Positions 9,316 to 19,176 of a DNA stretch of 64,000 bases are shown here, piece after piece (position 1 is the first letter of the stretch; every line of letters begins with the position of its first letter). Location of the stretch: positions 682,001 to 746,000 of the forward strand of contig NZ_CP082292.1 of NCBI RefSeq assembly GCF_019880205.1. The letters are read 5' to 3'. Below the pieces are notes generated by a model. It searched no databases, was not told the origin of the DNA, and was given only the letters and a program-made list of their open reading frames with translations. Made by a program: the position numbers and the translations under genes. Source of the DNA: Pantoea alfalfae (lineage in GTDB: Bacteria; Pseudomonadota; Gammaproteobacteria; Enterobacterales; Enterobacteriaceae).

Positions 9316-12165
9316 ATGGATAATAACTCTGATGTCATGTATCGCATGCTGGTACAAAGCGTGATCGACTATGCGATCACCATGCTTAAACCGGACGGAA
9401 CTGTCGCCAGCTGGAACGGCGGGGGTCTGCACGTCCTTGGTTACAGGCCAGACGAAATTATTGGACAGCACGCCGCCCTGTTTTACAACGAAGAGGATCG
9501 CCGTCGCGGTCAGCCGCAGCGCGAACTCGATATCGCCGCCACCACCGGACGTTACGAAAACGAAGGCTGGCGCTGCCGTAAAGATGGCAGCAGCTTCTGG
9601 GCACACGTGGTCATCTATCCCATCCGCGACGAGACCGCTCAGCTGATTGGATTTGCTGCGGTCTGCCGTGACTGCACCCGGCAGCAGGAGCAGCAGCGCA
9701 AAGAGCGGGAGCAGGAGATGCGTTTCCGCCTGCTGGTGGAGGGCGTCACCGATTACGCCATCTACATGCTCGATCAGGACGGTAACGTAGTGAACTGGAA
9801 CGCCGGCGCACAGCGGGCCAAAGGCTATGTGGCGGAAGAGATTGTCGGCCAGCATTTTTCCCGTTTCTACAGCGCACAGGATCGACTCAATCATATCCCC
9901 AGCCAGAACCTGCAAACTGCCTATCGCACCGGCCGTTTTGAAGATGAGGGCTGGCGCTACCGCAAAGATGGCAGCGCGTTCTGGGCACATGTGGTGATCG
10001 ACACGATCCGTGACGATCAGGGCAAGCTGCTGGGCTATGCCAAAATCACCCGTGACTGCACTGAACAGCAGCGTGTCCGCAGCGAGCAGCGCGAGCAGGA
10101 GCAGCGTTTTCGCCTGCTGGTTGAGGGCGTAACGGATTACGCCATCTATATGCTTGATACCGACGGCGTGGTTGTGAACTGGAATGCCGGCGCACAGCGC
10201 GCCAAAGGTTACAAAGCGGAAGAAGTGGTCGGTCAGCACTTCTCGCTGTTTTACAGTGCTCAGGAGCGGCTGAACAGGACACCGGAAGCTAATCTCGGTA
10301 TCGCGCTGAAAACCGGTCGTTTTGAAGATGAGGGCTGGCGCTACCGTAAAGATGGCAGCGCGTTCTGGGCGCATGTGGTTATCGACGCGATCCATGATGA
10401 TGACGGTAAGCTGATCGGTTTCGCCAAGATCACCCGCGACCGCACGGAAGGCCGTGAGCAGGAGCAGCAGATCCTGCGCGCCCGTGATCTGGCCGAAGCG
10501 CAGAGCACGCAGAAAACCGCCTTGTCTAAATTTCTGGACAACATCATTGCCAACATTCCCTCCTGCGTGATTGTTGAAGATGCGATTACCCGCGAGATCC
10601 TGCTGGTGAATGACCGCACCCAGCAGCTGTTTGGCCTGTCGAAAGCACTGATCGTCAACAAGCGTCCGCACGAATGCATGTCGCCTGAGCTTAGTGACTA
10701 TTTTAACAATCTGGCGGACGTTGCACTGCGCAGTGAGGGCATGCATGAGCGTGAGCAGTTACTTATGACTGCCAGCGGCGAACGCATTCTGCATACCCGC
10801 GCCACCGCGATTAATGGCCAGGATGCGCGCCGCAACTACCTGATGCTGCTGGTGGAAGATGTCACCGACCAGCGCGCCGCCGATGCCCGTATTCACCATA
10901 TGGCGCACCACGACAACCTGACCAGCCTGCCGAACCGCATGCTGTTCCGCCAGCGTTTGAGTGAGGCGTTGCGCACTGCGAGCCAGACGCAGCGCCAGAC
11001 CGCCGCGCTGTGCCTTGATCTGGATAACTTCAAAAATGTGAACGATGCGCTGGGCCATCAGATTGGCGATGAGCTGCTGCGCAGCGTGGCTAAGCGTCTG
11101 CGAAACACGCTGCGCGATCAGGATACGCTGGCGCGCATTGGTGGCGATGAGTTCGCTATCGTGCTGCCCTCGGTAGCAAACAGTGAGGAGGCGAGCATTG
11201 TGGCGCAGCGTCTGATCGAGGCGATTCGTCCGCCGGTTAACGTTGAAGGTCATAATCTGTCGGTCGGGCTGAGCGTGGGTATTGCACTCAGCACCACCAT
11301 CACCAATACGCCGGAGCAGCTGTTGCGCTGTGCGGATATGGCGCTGTATGAAGCCAAACGTAATGGCCGCAACCGCTATGAGCACTTTACGCTGGAGATG
11401 GATGATGTGGCACGCAGCCGACGCCTGATTGAAAACGATCTGCGCGATGCGATCAGCGGCGGGCATTTGCGGCTCTACTATCAGCCTATTACCAATGGCG
11501 ATCACCGCACGATTATTGGCTATGAAGCGCTGATGCGCTGGCATCATCCTATCCGCGGGCTGATTATGCCCAACGACTTCATCCCGATTGCGGAAGAGAC
11601 CGGCCTGATTCATATGCTGGGAGCCTTTGCGCTCTATGAAGCCTGTCGTGAAGCGGCGAGCTGGGAAGGGGAGCAGTCAGTCTCGGTCAACCTCTCACCG
11701 CTGCAGTTTAAAAACAGCTCGCTGGTGCCGGTGGTTGAAGGTGCGCTGAAAGAGTCGGGTCTCGATCCGGCGCGACTGGAAGTCGAGATCACCGAATCGG
11801 TGCTGCTGGATGACTCGCTGGGGAATATCCGTACCCTGCAGAATCTCAAGGCGCTGGGCGTACAGATTGCGCTGGATGATTTCGGCACCGGCTATTCGTC
11901 GCTGAGCTATCTGCGTTCCTTCCCATTCGACAAAATCAAAATCGACAAATCGTTTATCAACGATATGGGCGACAGCCGCGAGGCGCTGGCGATAATCCGC
12001 GCGATTACCGGCATGAGCCGCAGTCTGGATATCCAGATTACCGCTGAAGGCGTGGAGAGCGATGAGCAGTTCACGAAGCTGCGCGATGAGGGCTGTACGC
12101 TGTTTCAGGGCTTCCTGTTCGGACGACCTCAGCCGTCGGAGCTGCGGCTGAAAACGCTGGGTTAA
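9316..12165 (+). CDS. Multi-PAS GGDEF-EAL cyclic-di-GMP enzyme with triplicated PAS
   Basis: 949 residues, no membrane helix. Three consecutive PAS/PAC units (about 1-120, 135-255, 260-380) are repeats of one another; units 2 and 3 share long stretches such as RFRLLVEGVTDYAIYMLD and WRYRKDGSAFWAHVVID. A fourth PAS (about 400-515) links by coiled coil to a GGDEF domain (RIGGDEF, with RDQD just upstream fitting the RxxD inhibitory site) and a full EAL domain (GYEALMRW, NLSPLQF, EITESV, LDDFGTGYSSL, KIDKSF, AEGVES). All catalytic motifs look intact, so it could both make and degrade c-di-GMP in response to a soluble or redox cue. It stands alone between divergent or convergent genes. Confidence 0.92.
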   Translation: MDNNSDVMYRMLVQSVIDYAITMLKPDGTVASWNGGGLHVLGYRPDEIIGQHAALFYNEEDRRRGQPQRELDIAATTGRYENEGWRCRKDGSSFWAHVVIYPIRDETAQLIGFAAVCRDCTRQQEQQRKEREQEMRFRLLVEGVTDYAIYMLDQDGNVVNWNAGAQRAKGYVAEEIVGQHFSRFYSAQDRLNHIPSQNLQTAYRTGRFEDEGWRYRKDGSAFWAHVVIDTIRDDQGKLLGYAKITRDCTEQQRVRSEQREQEQRFRLLVEGVTDYAIYMLDTDGVVVNWNAGAQRAKGYKAEEVVGQHFSLFYSAQERLNRTPEANLGIALKTGRFEDEGWRYRKDGSAFWAHVVIDAIHDDDGKLIGFAKITRDRTEGREQEQQILRARDLAEAQSTQKTALSKFLDNIIANIPSCVIVEDAITREILLVNDRTQQLFGLSKALIVNKRPHECMSPELSDYFNNLADVALRSEGMHEREQLLMTASGERILHTRATAINGQDARRNYLMLLVEDVTDQRAADARIHHMAHHDNLTSLPNRMLFRQRLSEALRTASQTQRQTAALCLDLDNFKNVNDALGHQIGDELLRSVAKRLRNTLRDQDTLARIGGDEFAIVLPSVANSEEASIVAQRLIEAIRPPVNVEGHNLSVGLSVGIALSTTITNTPEQLLRCADMALYEAKRNGRNRYEHFTLEMDDVARSRRLIENDLRDAISGGHLRLYYQPITNGDHRTIIGYEALMRWHHPIRGLIMPNDFIPIAEETGLIHMLGAFALYEACREAASWEGEQSVSVNLSPLQFKNSSLVPVVEGALKESGLDPARLEVEITESVLLDDSLGNIRTLQNLKALGVQIALDDFGTGYSSLSYLRSFPFDKIKIDKSFINDMGDSREALAIIRAITGMSRSLDIQITAEGVESDEQFTKLRDEGCTLFQGFLFGRPQPSELRLKTLG

Positions 12166-12176
12166 TCCGCGCCGGG

Positions 12177-13241
12177 TTAATCATAAAGGCCATGCTGCTG
12201 AACCGGCGCATGGCTGAGATTATCGCGGATACGGCGCACCGACTCGCGCACCACCAGCCTGCCGTTCAGCAGCAGGCTGCCGGTGGGGGTGCCGGGATTC
12301 AGCCGCATCTCCTGCAGCATTCTCACTGCCGCTGCGCCCAGCTCATCACGTGGCACCTGCACCGAGGTCAGCGGAATATCGTGGATAGCGGCCAGGTTAA
12401 ACCCATCCATGCTCATCACTGAAATATCCTGTGGCACCCGTAATCCGGCCTGCTCCAGCGCAGTGACGGCCCCAGCGGCGATGTAATCCCCGCTGGCGAG
12501 AATCGCCGTCGGACGCAGTGCGTCAGGGCAGTGGCGCAGATAGTCACCCAGCCGTTCCGCCGCCTCATTGCTGCTGAAGCTGTTCAGGGTCAGCAGGTGC
12601 TGGCGGCTGTCGAAGCGCAGATTCATGGCGTGCCAGGCGTCGCGCACCCCCTGAAGACGCTGCTCCATGGTATAGCGGCGCAGGCAGTGCAGCGACAGGA
12701 TCTGCCGGTGTCCCTGCTCAAACAGATAGCGCGCGGAGAATTCACCAATCAGCTGATGATGCGGCGAAACCGACGGCAGGCGCATCCGGCGATCGCGGGC
12801 GTTGATCAGCACGCAGGGTTTGTTCATCTCCGCCGCCAGCTGATGAATATGCTCATCATCAATGCCGATCAGCAGGGCGGCTTCGGTCTGCTGCATCTTA
12901 TCGATAAACAGCGCGGCATCACTCTCCACCTCTTCCAGCGGACAGTAGCGCAGCCGCACCTCATGTGGCTCTACCGCCTGGCTGATCCCCTGAATCACCT
13001 TGTAGTAGAAAATGTCGCTGCGTACGTCAAAGGCGCGCGGCGGGGCAAAGACCATCAGGTTATTCAGCAGCAGACGACCGCTGTGCAGGTTATCCAGCAC
13101 GCCCTGCTGCTGCGCCACGGCCAGCACTTTGTCCCGCGTCGCGGGCCGGGTATTCGCTTTTCCCGCCAGCACCCGCGAAACCGTACTGATCGAGACCCCG
13201 CTCAGCGCCGCAATCTCACCGATTTTCAGCCTTTGTTTCAT
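12177..13241 (-). CDS. LacI-family transcriptional regulator of the adjacent sugar locus
   Basis: 354 residues. Residues 6-55 form a LacI helix-turn-helix (IGEIAALSGVSISTVSRVLAGKAN) with hinge, followed by a periplasmic-binding-protein-like effector domain to about residue 340. It is divergent from an MFS permease and a GH31 glycosidase, the usual arrangement of a local repressor that responds to the transported sugar. The E. coli yicI/yicJ-type logic (GH31 plus transporter) is similar, but the regulator itself was not matched to a named protein. Confidence 0.85.
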   Translation of the reverse strand: MKQRLKIGEIAALSGVSISTVSRVLAGKANTRPATRDKVLAVAQQQGVLDNLHSGRLLLNNLMVFAPPRAFDVRSDIFYYKVIQGISQAVEPHEVRLRYCPLEEVESDAALFIDKMQQTEAALLIGIDDEHIHQLAAEMNKPCVLINARDRRMRLPSVSPHHQLIGEFSARYLFEQGHRQILSLHCLRRYTMEQRLQGVRDAWHAMNLRFDSRQHLLTLNSFSSNEAAERLGDYLRHCPDALRPTAILASGDYIAAGAVTALEQAGLRVPQDISVMSMDGFNLAAIHDIPLTSVQVPRDELGAAAVRMLQEMRLNPGTPTGSLLLNGRLVVRESVRRIRDNLSHAPVQQHGLYD

Positions 13242-13266
13242 TCTGTGATCGCCTTCAAATCTGCCA

Positions 13267-13359
13267 ATGAAAAATTTTTCATAGCCTGCTGAATCGCGTC
13301 AGATAACCGTTTCAGTGCCATTTTCTGTCGGCATTCAGTCTGCCATGAAAAGCGTTGCA
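13267..13359. promoter_or_regulatory. Candidate LacI-family operators in the divergent promoter region
   Basis: ATGAAAAATTTTTCAT (13267-13282) is a perfect palindrome placed 26 bp upstream of the regulator start. TGAAAAGCGTTGCA (13346-13359) is an imperfect palindrome with a central GC step, closer to the typical LacI-family operator form. Both lie between the regulator and permease genes and could serve autoregulation and control of the transport/hydrolase operon. Confidence 0.4.
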
Positions 13360-13464
13360 AAAAAGTGGCTGTACCCACGTTTCACACTTTTTTAAGTTCG
13401 ATAAAAGGACACGCGGTACGCCAGCAGGCGGTGTGCGTCATCAATGGCAATCAGGAGTGGCACA

Positions 13465-14775
13465 ATGAGCCTCGAATCAACAACCAAACCCATCAGTGCA
13501 TCACGCACGGTGCGCGTGATTAAAAATTTACGCTGGTGGATGCTGGGAATGTTCCTGCTGGGTGTGACCGTCAACTACATCACCCGTAACTCCCTCGGCA
13601 TTCTGGCACCGGAACTGAAAACCAGTCTGAACATGACCACCGAACAGTATTCGTGGGTCGTAGCCGCATTTCAGCTCGCCTATACCCTGTTTCAGCCGAT
13701 TTGCGGCTGGCTGATCGATGTAATCGGACTGAAGATGGGCTTCCTGATCTGCGCGCTGATCTGGTCGGTAACCTGTCTGCTGCACGCCGGTGCGGGAAGC
13801 TGGCTGCATCTGGCGCTGCTGCGTTTTGTCATGGGCGCTTCCGAAGCGGCGGCCACGCCTGCTAACGCCAAAGCGATCGGTGACTGGTTTCCGAAAAAGG
13901 AGCGTCCGGTTGCGGCGGGCTGGGCGGGCGTCGGCTTTTCGATTGGTGCGATGCTGGCGCCACCGATTATCTATTTTGCCCACATTACCTTTGGCTGGCA
14001 GGGCGCATTTCTGCTGACCGGCGGCCTGGGCCTGCTGTGGGTGGGACTCTGGTGGTGGGGCTATCACTCGCCGGAGAGTCATCCCCGTCTTTCCGATGAT
14101 GAACGCGCCTTTATTAACCAGGATAACGAGGCGATTGGTGAAAAGCTGCCGTTCTTCACCGCGCTGAAAGTGATTGGTAAAGAGAAGAAATTCTACGGCA
14201 TCGCCATTCCGGCCTTTCTGGCTGAGCCCGCCTGGGCGGTGCTGAGCTTCTGGGTGCCGCTCTATCTTGCCAACGAGCGCGGCATGGATCTTAAACAGAT
14301 CGTGATGTTCGCCTGGCTGCCATTTCTGGCCGCCGACCTCGGCAGCGTTGCCAGCGGCTATCTGACCCGAATCTATGTGCGCTGGTTTGGCATGACCCGC
14401 GTGAATTCCATTGTTGCAAGTTCGGTGACCGGCGCACTGCTGATGGTCTCACTGGCGCTGATGACGCTGGTAAAAGATCCCTGGCTGGCGATCGCCCTGA
14501 TCTCCGTCGGCGGCTTCGGTCATCAGGTGATCTCCTGCATGCTGAGCGCGCTGGTAGTAGAGCGTTTTGATCGCCGCCAGATGGCTACAGTCAACGGCAT
14601 GCGCGGCTCCTGCGCCTGGATCGCCAGCTTTATCTTCTCGCTGATTATCGGTGTGACCGCCGATACCATCGGCTTTAATCCGCTGTTTGTGGCGATGGGC
14701 TTCTTTGACCTGATCGGTGCCGTTTTCCTGGTGATGCTGATCGCCGAACGCCGCCAGCGCCCTGCTAACCCATAA
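13465..14775 (+). CDS. MFS transporter, anion:cation symporter (hexuronate-permease-like) family
   Basis: 436 residues from ATG 13465, preceded by CAGGAGTGG; an upstream in-frame ATG has a poorer site. Twelve hydrophobic segments; after helix 1 comes the family phrase NYITRNSLGILAPEL, and the loop after helix 3 leads into MGASEAAATPANAKAIGDWFPKKERPVAAG, typical of ExuT/GudP-type symporters. The substrate is unknown, but coupling to a GH31 enzyme 10 bp downstream suggests a glycoside or disaccharide, perhaps acidic. Probably the first gene of a two-gene operon controlled by the divergent LacI protein. Confidence 0.85.
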   Translation: MSLESTTKPISASRTVRVIKNLRWWMLGMFLLGVTVNYITRNSLGILAPELKTSLNMTTEQYSWVVAAFQLAYTLFQPICGWLIDVIGLKMGFLICALIWSVTCLLHAGAGSWLHLALLRFVMGASEAAATPANAKAIGDWFPKKERPVAAGWAGVGFSIGAMLAPPIIYFAHITFGWQGAFLLTGGLGLLWVGLWWWGYHSPESHPRLSDDERAFINQDNEAIGEKLPFFTALKVIGKEKKFYGIAIPAFLAEPAWAVLSFWVPLYLANERGMDLKQIVMFAWLPFLAADLGSVASGYLTRIYVRWFGMTRVNSIVASSVTGALLMVSLALMTLVKDPWLAIALISVGGFGHQVISCMLSALVVERFDRRQMATVNGMRGSCAWIASFIFSLIIGVTADTIGFNPLFVAMGFFDLIGAVFLVMLIAERRQRPANP

Positions 14776-14785
14776 GGATATCGCG

Positions 14786-17149
14786 ATGAAAACCCTGAAG
14801 AACTGGACGCTGCATCAGCAGGCCGATCACTTTGTTGAACTCAAGGTCGACGATCGACATTTCCTGCGACTTTATGTACTGGAAGAGAAGCTGATGCGTG
14901 TGCTGCTGAAGCGCGACGGTGATCTGGCGCTGAACCGCACCTGGAGCATTGCGCCTGAGCATGATGTGCCCTGGCAGGGACGTGACCGCGAGGCGCTGGA
15001 TGGCTTTACGCTGCCCGCATTTCAGGTGGATCACGATGCGCAGCAGCTGCGCATCAGCACACCACAGTTGCGGGTGACGATGCATCAGCCGCTCTGCCTG
15101 AGCTGGGAGCAGTTTGATGGTGTCAGCTGGCAGCCGCTGACCGCCGATCGTCATACCGGTGCCTATCTGCTCAATGCGCACGGCGACGGCGTCGAGCACT
15201 ATCAGCGTCGTCAGCCGCAGGATCGGGTGTATGGTCTGGGCGAGAAGAGTGGCGACCTGAACCGCGTTAACCGGCGGTTTGAGATGCGTAATCTCGATGC
15301 GATGGGCTATAACGCCGCCAGCACCGATCCGCTCTATAAACATATTCCGTTTACCCTGACGCAGCGCGATGGCGTCAGCTTTGGCCTGTTTTATGACAAC
15401 CTCAGCAGCAGCTGGCTCGATCTGGGGAATGAGCTGGATAACTACCATCTGCCTTATCGCCGTTACCGCGCCGAGGCGGGCGATCTCGATTACTACATGA
15501 TGCTCGGGCCGACGCTGCTTGATGTCACCAAAGCCTTTGTGCGCCTGACCGGTCGCACGCTTTTTCAGCCAAAGTGGAGCCTGGGCTACAGCGGTTCTAC
15601 CATGCACTACACCGACGCGCCGGACGCACAGCAGCAGCTGCAATCCTTTATCCGCCTGTGTCGCGAGCATGAAATTCCCTGCGACTCGTTCCAGCTCTCT
15701 TCCGGTTACACCTCGATCAATAACAAACGCTATGTCTTCAACTGGAACTACGACAAAGTTCCGAATCCCAACGCGCTGAGTGATGCCTTTCATCGTGCCG
15801 GAATGAAGCTGGCGGCCAACATCAAGCCCTGTCTGCTGCAGGATCACCCGCGTTACCAGGAAGTGGCGTCAAAGGGGCTATTTATTCGTGACTCGGAACA
15901 GGATCGCCCGGAGCGTTCGGTGTTCTGGGATGATGAGGGATCGCACCTTGATTTCACCCATCCGCAGGCGGTGCGCTGGTGGCAGGAAAATGTCACGCAG
16001 CAGCTGCTGGAGAAGGGCATTGATTCAACCTGGAACGATAACAACGAATATGAGGTGTGGGATGGCGAAGCGCGCTGTCACGGTTTTGGTCAGCCGATCG
16101 CCATCAAGCATATCCGGCCGGTGATGCCGCTGCTGATGATGCGCGCCTCGATGGAAGCGCAGCAGCAGTTTGCGCCAGACAAACGTCCTTATCTGATCTC
16201 CCGCTCCGGCTGCGCCGGGATGCAGCGTTATGTGCAGACCTGGAGCGGCGATAACCGCACCAGCTGGCAGACTCTGCGTTACAACATCCGCATGGGGCTG
16301 GGGATGAGCCTGTCCGGGCTGTTTAATGTCGGACACGATGTCGGCGGCTTCTCAGGCGACAAGCCGGATGCCGAACTATTTGTGCGCTGGGTTCAGAATG
16401 GCGTAATGCATCCGCGCTTTACTATCCATTCGTGGAATGACGATCACACCGTGAACGAGCCGTGGATGTACCCGGAGGTCACGCCAATGATCCGCGAAGC
16501 GATCCGCCTGCGCTATCGTCTGATGCCTTACCTCTATAACCTCGCGTGGCAGGCCAGCGCGGAAGATGAGCCGATGCTGCGTCCGACCTTCCTCGATCAT
16601 GAGCAGGATCCGCTGACGTATGAGGAGTGTGATGATTTTATGCTGGGACGCGATCTGCTGGTCGCCAGCGTCGTGGAGCAGGGCGCGCGCAGCCGTGAAG
16701 TCTATCTGCCACGCAACCAGGGCGGCTGGTATGACTGGCACAGCGGCAGGGCGTTTGCGGGCGGCGAAACGGTTATGCTGGATGCGCCGCTGGATCGGCT
16801 GCCCTTGCTGGTGCGAGCCGGTGCGATCATCCCGCTGGGCGAATGCGAAAGCACCACCGATGCGCGACGCGACAGGGTGCGGCAGTGGCAGTTATGGCCC
16901 GCACCGGAAGGTGTAACCACTCAGGGCGAAATGTTTGACGATGATGGTGAGAGCCATGGCTGGCAGCAGGGCAATGCGTTGTGGCTGGGCTGGACGTTGT
17001 GCAGCAGCGCGAGCCGAATCGACCTGACGGTGGAAAAACGCGGCGACTATCAGCCTGCCTGGCGGGAGATCGCGCTGTTACTGCCTGCGGGTGAACGTCG
17101 TGAGCTGTGGGTGAACGGCGAGAAAGCGGCGAGTTACCGGCTGGAATAG
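14786..17149 (+). CDS. Glycoside hydrolase family 31 (alpha-glycosidase)
   Basis: 787 residues without signal peptide, so cytoplasmic. Architecture is GH31: N-terminal beta-sandwich (about 1-250, with VYGLGEKSGDLNRVNRRFEMRN), (beta/alpha)8 barrel and C-terminal beta domains. The nucleophile aspartate is in STWNDNNE and the acid/base aspartate in TWSGDNRTSW. The family hydrolyses alpha-glucosides, alpha-xylosides and some sulfo-sugars; the exact substrate cannot be read from sequence. It starts 10 bp after the permease, so imported sugar would be cleaved inside the cell. A GC-rich hairpin follows the stop. Confidence 0.88.
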   Translation: MKTLKNWTLHQQADHFVELKVDDRHFLRLYVLEEKLMRVLLKRDGDLALNRTWSIAPEHDVPWQGRDREALDGFTLPAFQVDHDAQQLRISTPQLRVTMHQPLCLSWEQFDGVSWQPLTADRHTGAYLLNAHGDGVEHYQRRQPQDRVYGLGEKSGDLNRVNRRFEMRNLDAMGYNAASTDPLYKHIPFTLTQRDGVSFGLFYDNLSSSWLDLGNELDNYHLPYRRYRAEAGDLDYYMMLGPTLLDVTKAFVRLTGRTLFQPKWSLGYSGSTMHYTDAPDAQQQLQSFIRLCREHEIPCDSFQLSSGYTSINNKRYVFNWNYDKVPNPNALSDAFHRAGMKLAANIKPCLLQDHPRYQEVASKGLFIRDSEQDRPERSVFWDDEGSHLDFTHPQAVRWWQENVTQQLLEKGIDSTWNDNNEYEVWDGEARCHGFGQPIAIKHIRPVMPLLMMRASMEAQQQFAPDKRPYLISRSGCAGMQRYVQTWSGDNRTSWQTLRYNIRMGLGMSLSGLFNVGHDVGGFSGDKPDAELFVRWVQNGVMHPRFTIHSWNDDHTVNEPWMYPEVTPMIREAIRLRYRLMPYLYNLAWQASAEDEPMLRPTFLDHEQDPLTYEECDDFMLGRDLLVASVVEQGARSREVYLPRNQGGWYDWHSGRAFAGGETVMLDAPLDRLPLLVRAGAIIPLGECESTTDARRDRVRQWQLWPAPEGVTTQGEMFDDDGESHGWQQGNALWLGWTLCSSASRIDLTVEKRGDYQPAWREIALLLPAGERRELWVNGEKAASYRLE

Positions 17150-17182
17150 CGGTGGCGTGATGGCCGTTAGACGGAAATAAGT

Positions 17183-17203
17183 TCGGCCCCGGAGAGGGGC
17201 CGA
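17183..17203. terminator. Hairpin between GH31 and ftnA genes
   Basis: TCGGCCCC and GGGGCCGA (8-bp perfect stem, 5-nt loop) follow the GH31 stop by 34 bp. No T run on either side, so it is a weak or factor-assisted terminator at best. Confidence 0.5.
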
Positions 17204-17256
17204 CGAGGAAGCTGGCAAAAGCGGGTCCGCTGCCAAACCGTGCCTGCACAGGAAAT

Positions 17257-17415
17257 ACGGTCAGATCGGAAAGACGCTCAAGCCAGTCCCCGGGCGCTCT
17301 ACCCGCGTGATGACGCACCTCATCCCTGAGGTGCGCCCGTAGCCGGACCAACGCGTTGCGTTGTTCAAAAACGCCTGGCGTTTTTGTCCCTGGCGCGGGA
17401 CGCTTTCCTCCTCTG
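17257..17415. repeat. Dispersed multi-hairpin repeat, copy 1
   Basis: This 159-bp segment is repeated in inverted orientation at 49906-50067. The last 105 bp are nearly identical; the middle (17274-17308) differs. It contains three nested palindromes: GCACCTCA-TCCC-TGAGGTGC, CAAAAACGCC-T-GGCGTTTTTG and GTCCC-TGGCGC-GGGAC. No coding potential is apparent. It lies between two convergent genes. Confidence 0.8.
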
Positions 17416-17510
17416 ACCATATTCCCTGCTATCCTGGCTTTATCATTGCTTCCAGATAACTGATTAGGGAATTGTCAGTGGTCTTAATCGGTTGAGAGGC
17501 CCGAAAAATA

Positions 17511-18017
17511 TTATTCTGCGTGGTTTTCGGTGCTCATGCGGCCCAGATCTTTATCGACCAGGAACAGACCGTTGCCGCTGTTGCTGACCAGCGCCAGTTT
17601 ATCCAGCACGGTTTTGAACAGCTTCTCTTCTTCGTGCTGCTCGGCAACATACCACTGCAGGAAGTTAAAGGTAGAGTAATCCTGTGACGTCATAGCAGCG
17701 TGAGCCAGCTCATTGATTTTGCTGGTGATGAGCTGCTCATGCTCCAGCGCCTGCTGCAGGATTTCATTCAGCGAGGTGAAAGAAACCGGTGGCGCAGCGA
17801 TAGTGCCCAGCACCGGCATCGCGCCGGTATCGCTCAGGTAATCAAACAGACGCTGCATATGCTGCATCTCTTCGCGTGAATGCATCTTCAGGAAGGAAGC
17901 GGCACCCTCAAAGCCTTTGTCGCTGCACCAGGCGCTCATTTGCAGATAAAGATTGGCAGAGAAGAATTCCAGGTTCAGCTGGTCGTTTAAACGCCCAGTC
18001 ATTTCAGCAGTCAGCAT
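17511..18017 (-). CDS. ftnA: Non-haem ferritin
   Basis: 168 residues forming a four-helix ferritin. The ferroxidase residues E17, E50 and H53 are present ([18 protein letters not shown]), along with the later HEQ and AEQHEEEK helices. It oxidises Fe(II) and stores it as mineral in a 24-mer cage. Length and sequence match E. coli FtnA (165 residues). It is monocistronic, convergent with the GH31 gene. Confidence 0.95.
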   Translation of the reverse strand: MLTAEMTGRLNDQLNLEFFSANLYLQMSAWCSDKGFEGAASFLKMHSREEMQHMQRLFDYLSDTGAMPVLGTIAAPPVSFTSLNEILQQALEHEQLITSKINELAHAAMTSQDYSTFNFLQWYVAEQHEEEKLFKTVLDKLALVSNSGNGLFLVDKDLGRMSTENHAE

Positions 18018-18507
18018 GGCCGAGTCCTTTTAAGAAGATGTTAAATAAACAGGTGGAAGCGGTGAATTATGCATCATACATGTTAGTAAAGTGAAGCCTT
18101 TTCCGCAAAATAAGCTAATTTATCTGATTGATTTAAATAGAATTATTTCGGAAATTGAATGCGAGCAATTCTCATTCTGTATCACGGCTATCAGGCAACA
18201 ACGTCAGGCGAATCAGCACCATGATAGTGCGGGCGATGGTTATTTTGCTGGTGCAATAAGTCGCTGTAACAGACGAAATATTCGCAATCTGATGCCGTCC
18301 CGAAAATATCACCGGGTGGTCTGAAAAATAAATTTCAGAGCGTGATAAGAGGTATAGCGTGGATTAAATGTCCTGCGTGGGGAAATAAGGTGTTAACAAT
18401 CTCTCTCTTAGCGGCTCTGGCATAAATCCTGCTTAGAACTGAGTTCCATATATTGAAACTTGCTACGGCAGGGAACAGGCGGCAGACCATGTTATCAGGA
18501 GAAAGTA
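18018..18507. other. Divergent intergenic region between ftnA and yjiH
   Basis: 490 bp, noticeably more AT-rich than the neighbouring genes near its centre. GAATGCGAG...CTCATTC around 18158-18178 forms an imperfect inverted repeat that could be a weak Fur-type site; the match is poor. An AGGAGA ribosome-binding site for yjiH lies at its right end. No gene recognised. Confidence 0.35.
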
Positions 18508-19176
18508 ATGTCAGATGAGAGTGTGGTTAATCCGGTAAAAATGACGGCGACCAGAGGCAGTTATATCGCATTAATTTTTGCCATTCTGTTTTTCTCAGGG
18601 CTGTTTTATAACGTCGAGGGCCTTAAATGGCTGGGGGCGTTTGACTTCACTACGCTGGGCGGCAGCTTCGGCACCATGAAAGATCCCGCCAGCAACACCT
18701 TTGTCGGCGCAGGCGGACTCAGTGCTAAAGCGGGCTTCCTGTTTGCCCTGTCGCTGACGCCCACGGTAATGCTGGCGCTGGGCGTGCTCGAAATCTTTAC
18801 CCACTATGGTGCGATTCGCGCGGCACATCGCTTGCTGACACCGCTGCTTAAGCCGCTGATGGGCCTGCCGGGCCGTTGCGGTCTGGCGTTAATCACTGAC
18901 CTGCAAAGCACCGACGCGGGCGCGGCATTAACAAAAGAGATGGCTGATCAGAAACTGATTGGTAAAAAAGAGCTGGTGGTGATGAGTGCCTGGCAATATT
19001 CCGGTGCGGGATTAATCAATAATTACTTCGCCATCGGTTCAGCGCTGTTCGCCTCTATGACGCTGCCGATTATTATTCCGCTGTTATTAATGTTCGTGCT
19101 GAAATTTATCGGTGCGGCAATAACGCGCGCTGTGTTAAACAGTGTTTATAAGAAGGATTTTGCCGATGGAAAATAA
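18508..19176 (+). CDS. yjiH: YjiH-like membrane protein with nucleoside-recognition (Gate) domain
   Basis: 222 residues, beginning at the ATG that follows TCAGGAGAAAG. Five or six hydrophobic segments with the Gate-domain pattern (GRCGLALITDLQSTDAGAALTKEM). In E. coli yjiH and yjiG encode paired Gate proteins beside the isoaspartyl dipeptidase gene iadA. Here the same pair precedes a peptidase-family M20 gene, so a role in taking up or releasing a small peptide or amide is a reasonable inference; no substrate is established. The coding region overlaps the next gene by 11 bp, showing translational coupling. Confidence 0.78.
   Translation: MSDESVVNPVKMTATRGSYIALIFAILFFSGLFYNVEGLKWLGAFDFTTLGGSFGTMKDPASNTFVGAGGLSAKAGFLFALSLTPTVMLALGVLEIFTHYGAIRAAHRLLTPLLKPLMGLPGRCGLALITDLQSTDAGAALTKEMADQKLIGKKELVVMSAWQYSGAGLINNYFAIGSALFASMTLPIIIPLLLMFVLKFIGAAITRAVLNSVYKKDFADGK

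Noticed and set aside
9247-10746. Long 499-codon open frame on the minus strand
   Set aside because: It mirrors the PAS-rich coding region; the length arises from codon bias and repeated PAS units. No ribosome-binding site and no family resemblance, while the plus-strand protein has clear domains.
14765-15847. 360-codon minus-strand frame opposite the GH31 gene
   Set aside because: Antisense shadow of a well-identified enzyme with intact catalytic motifs.
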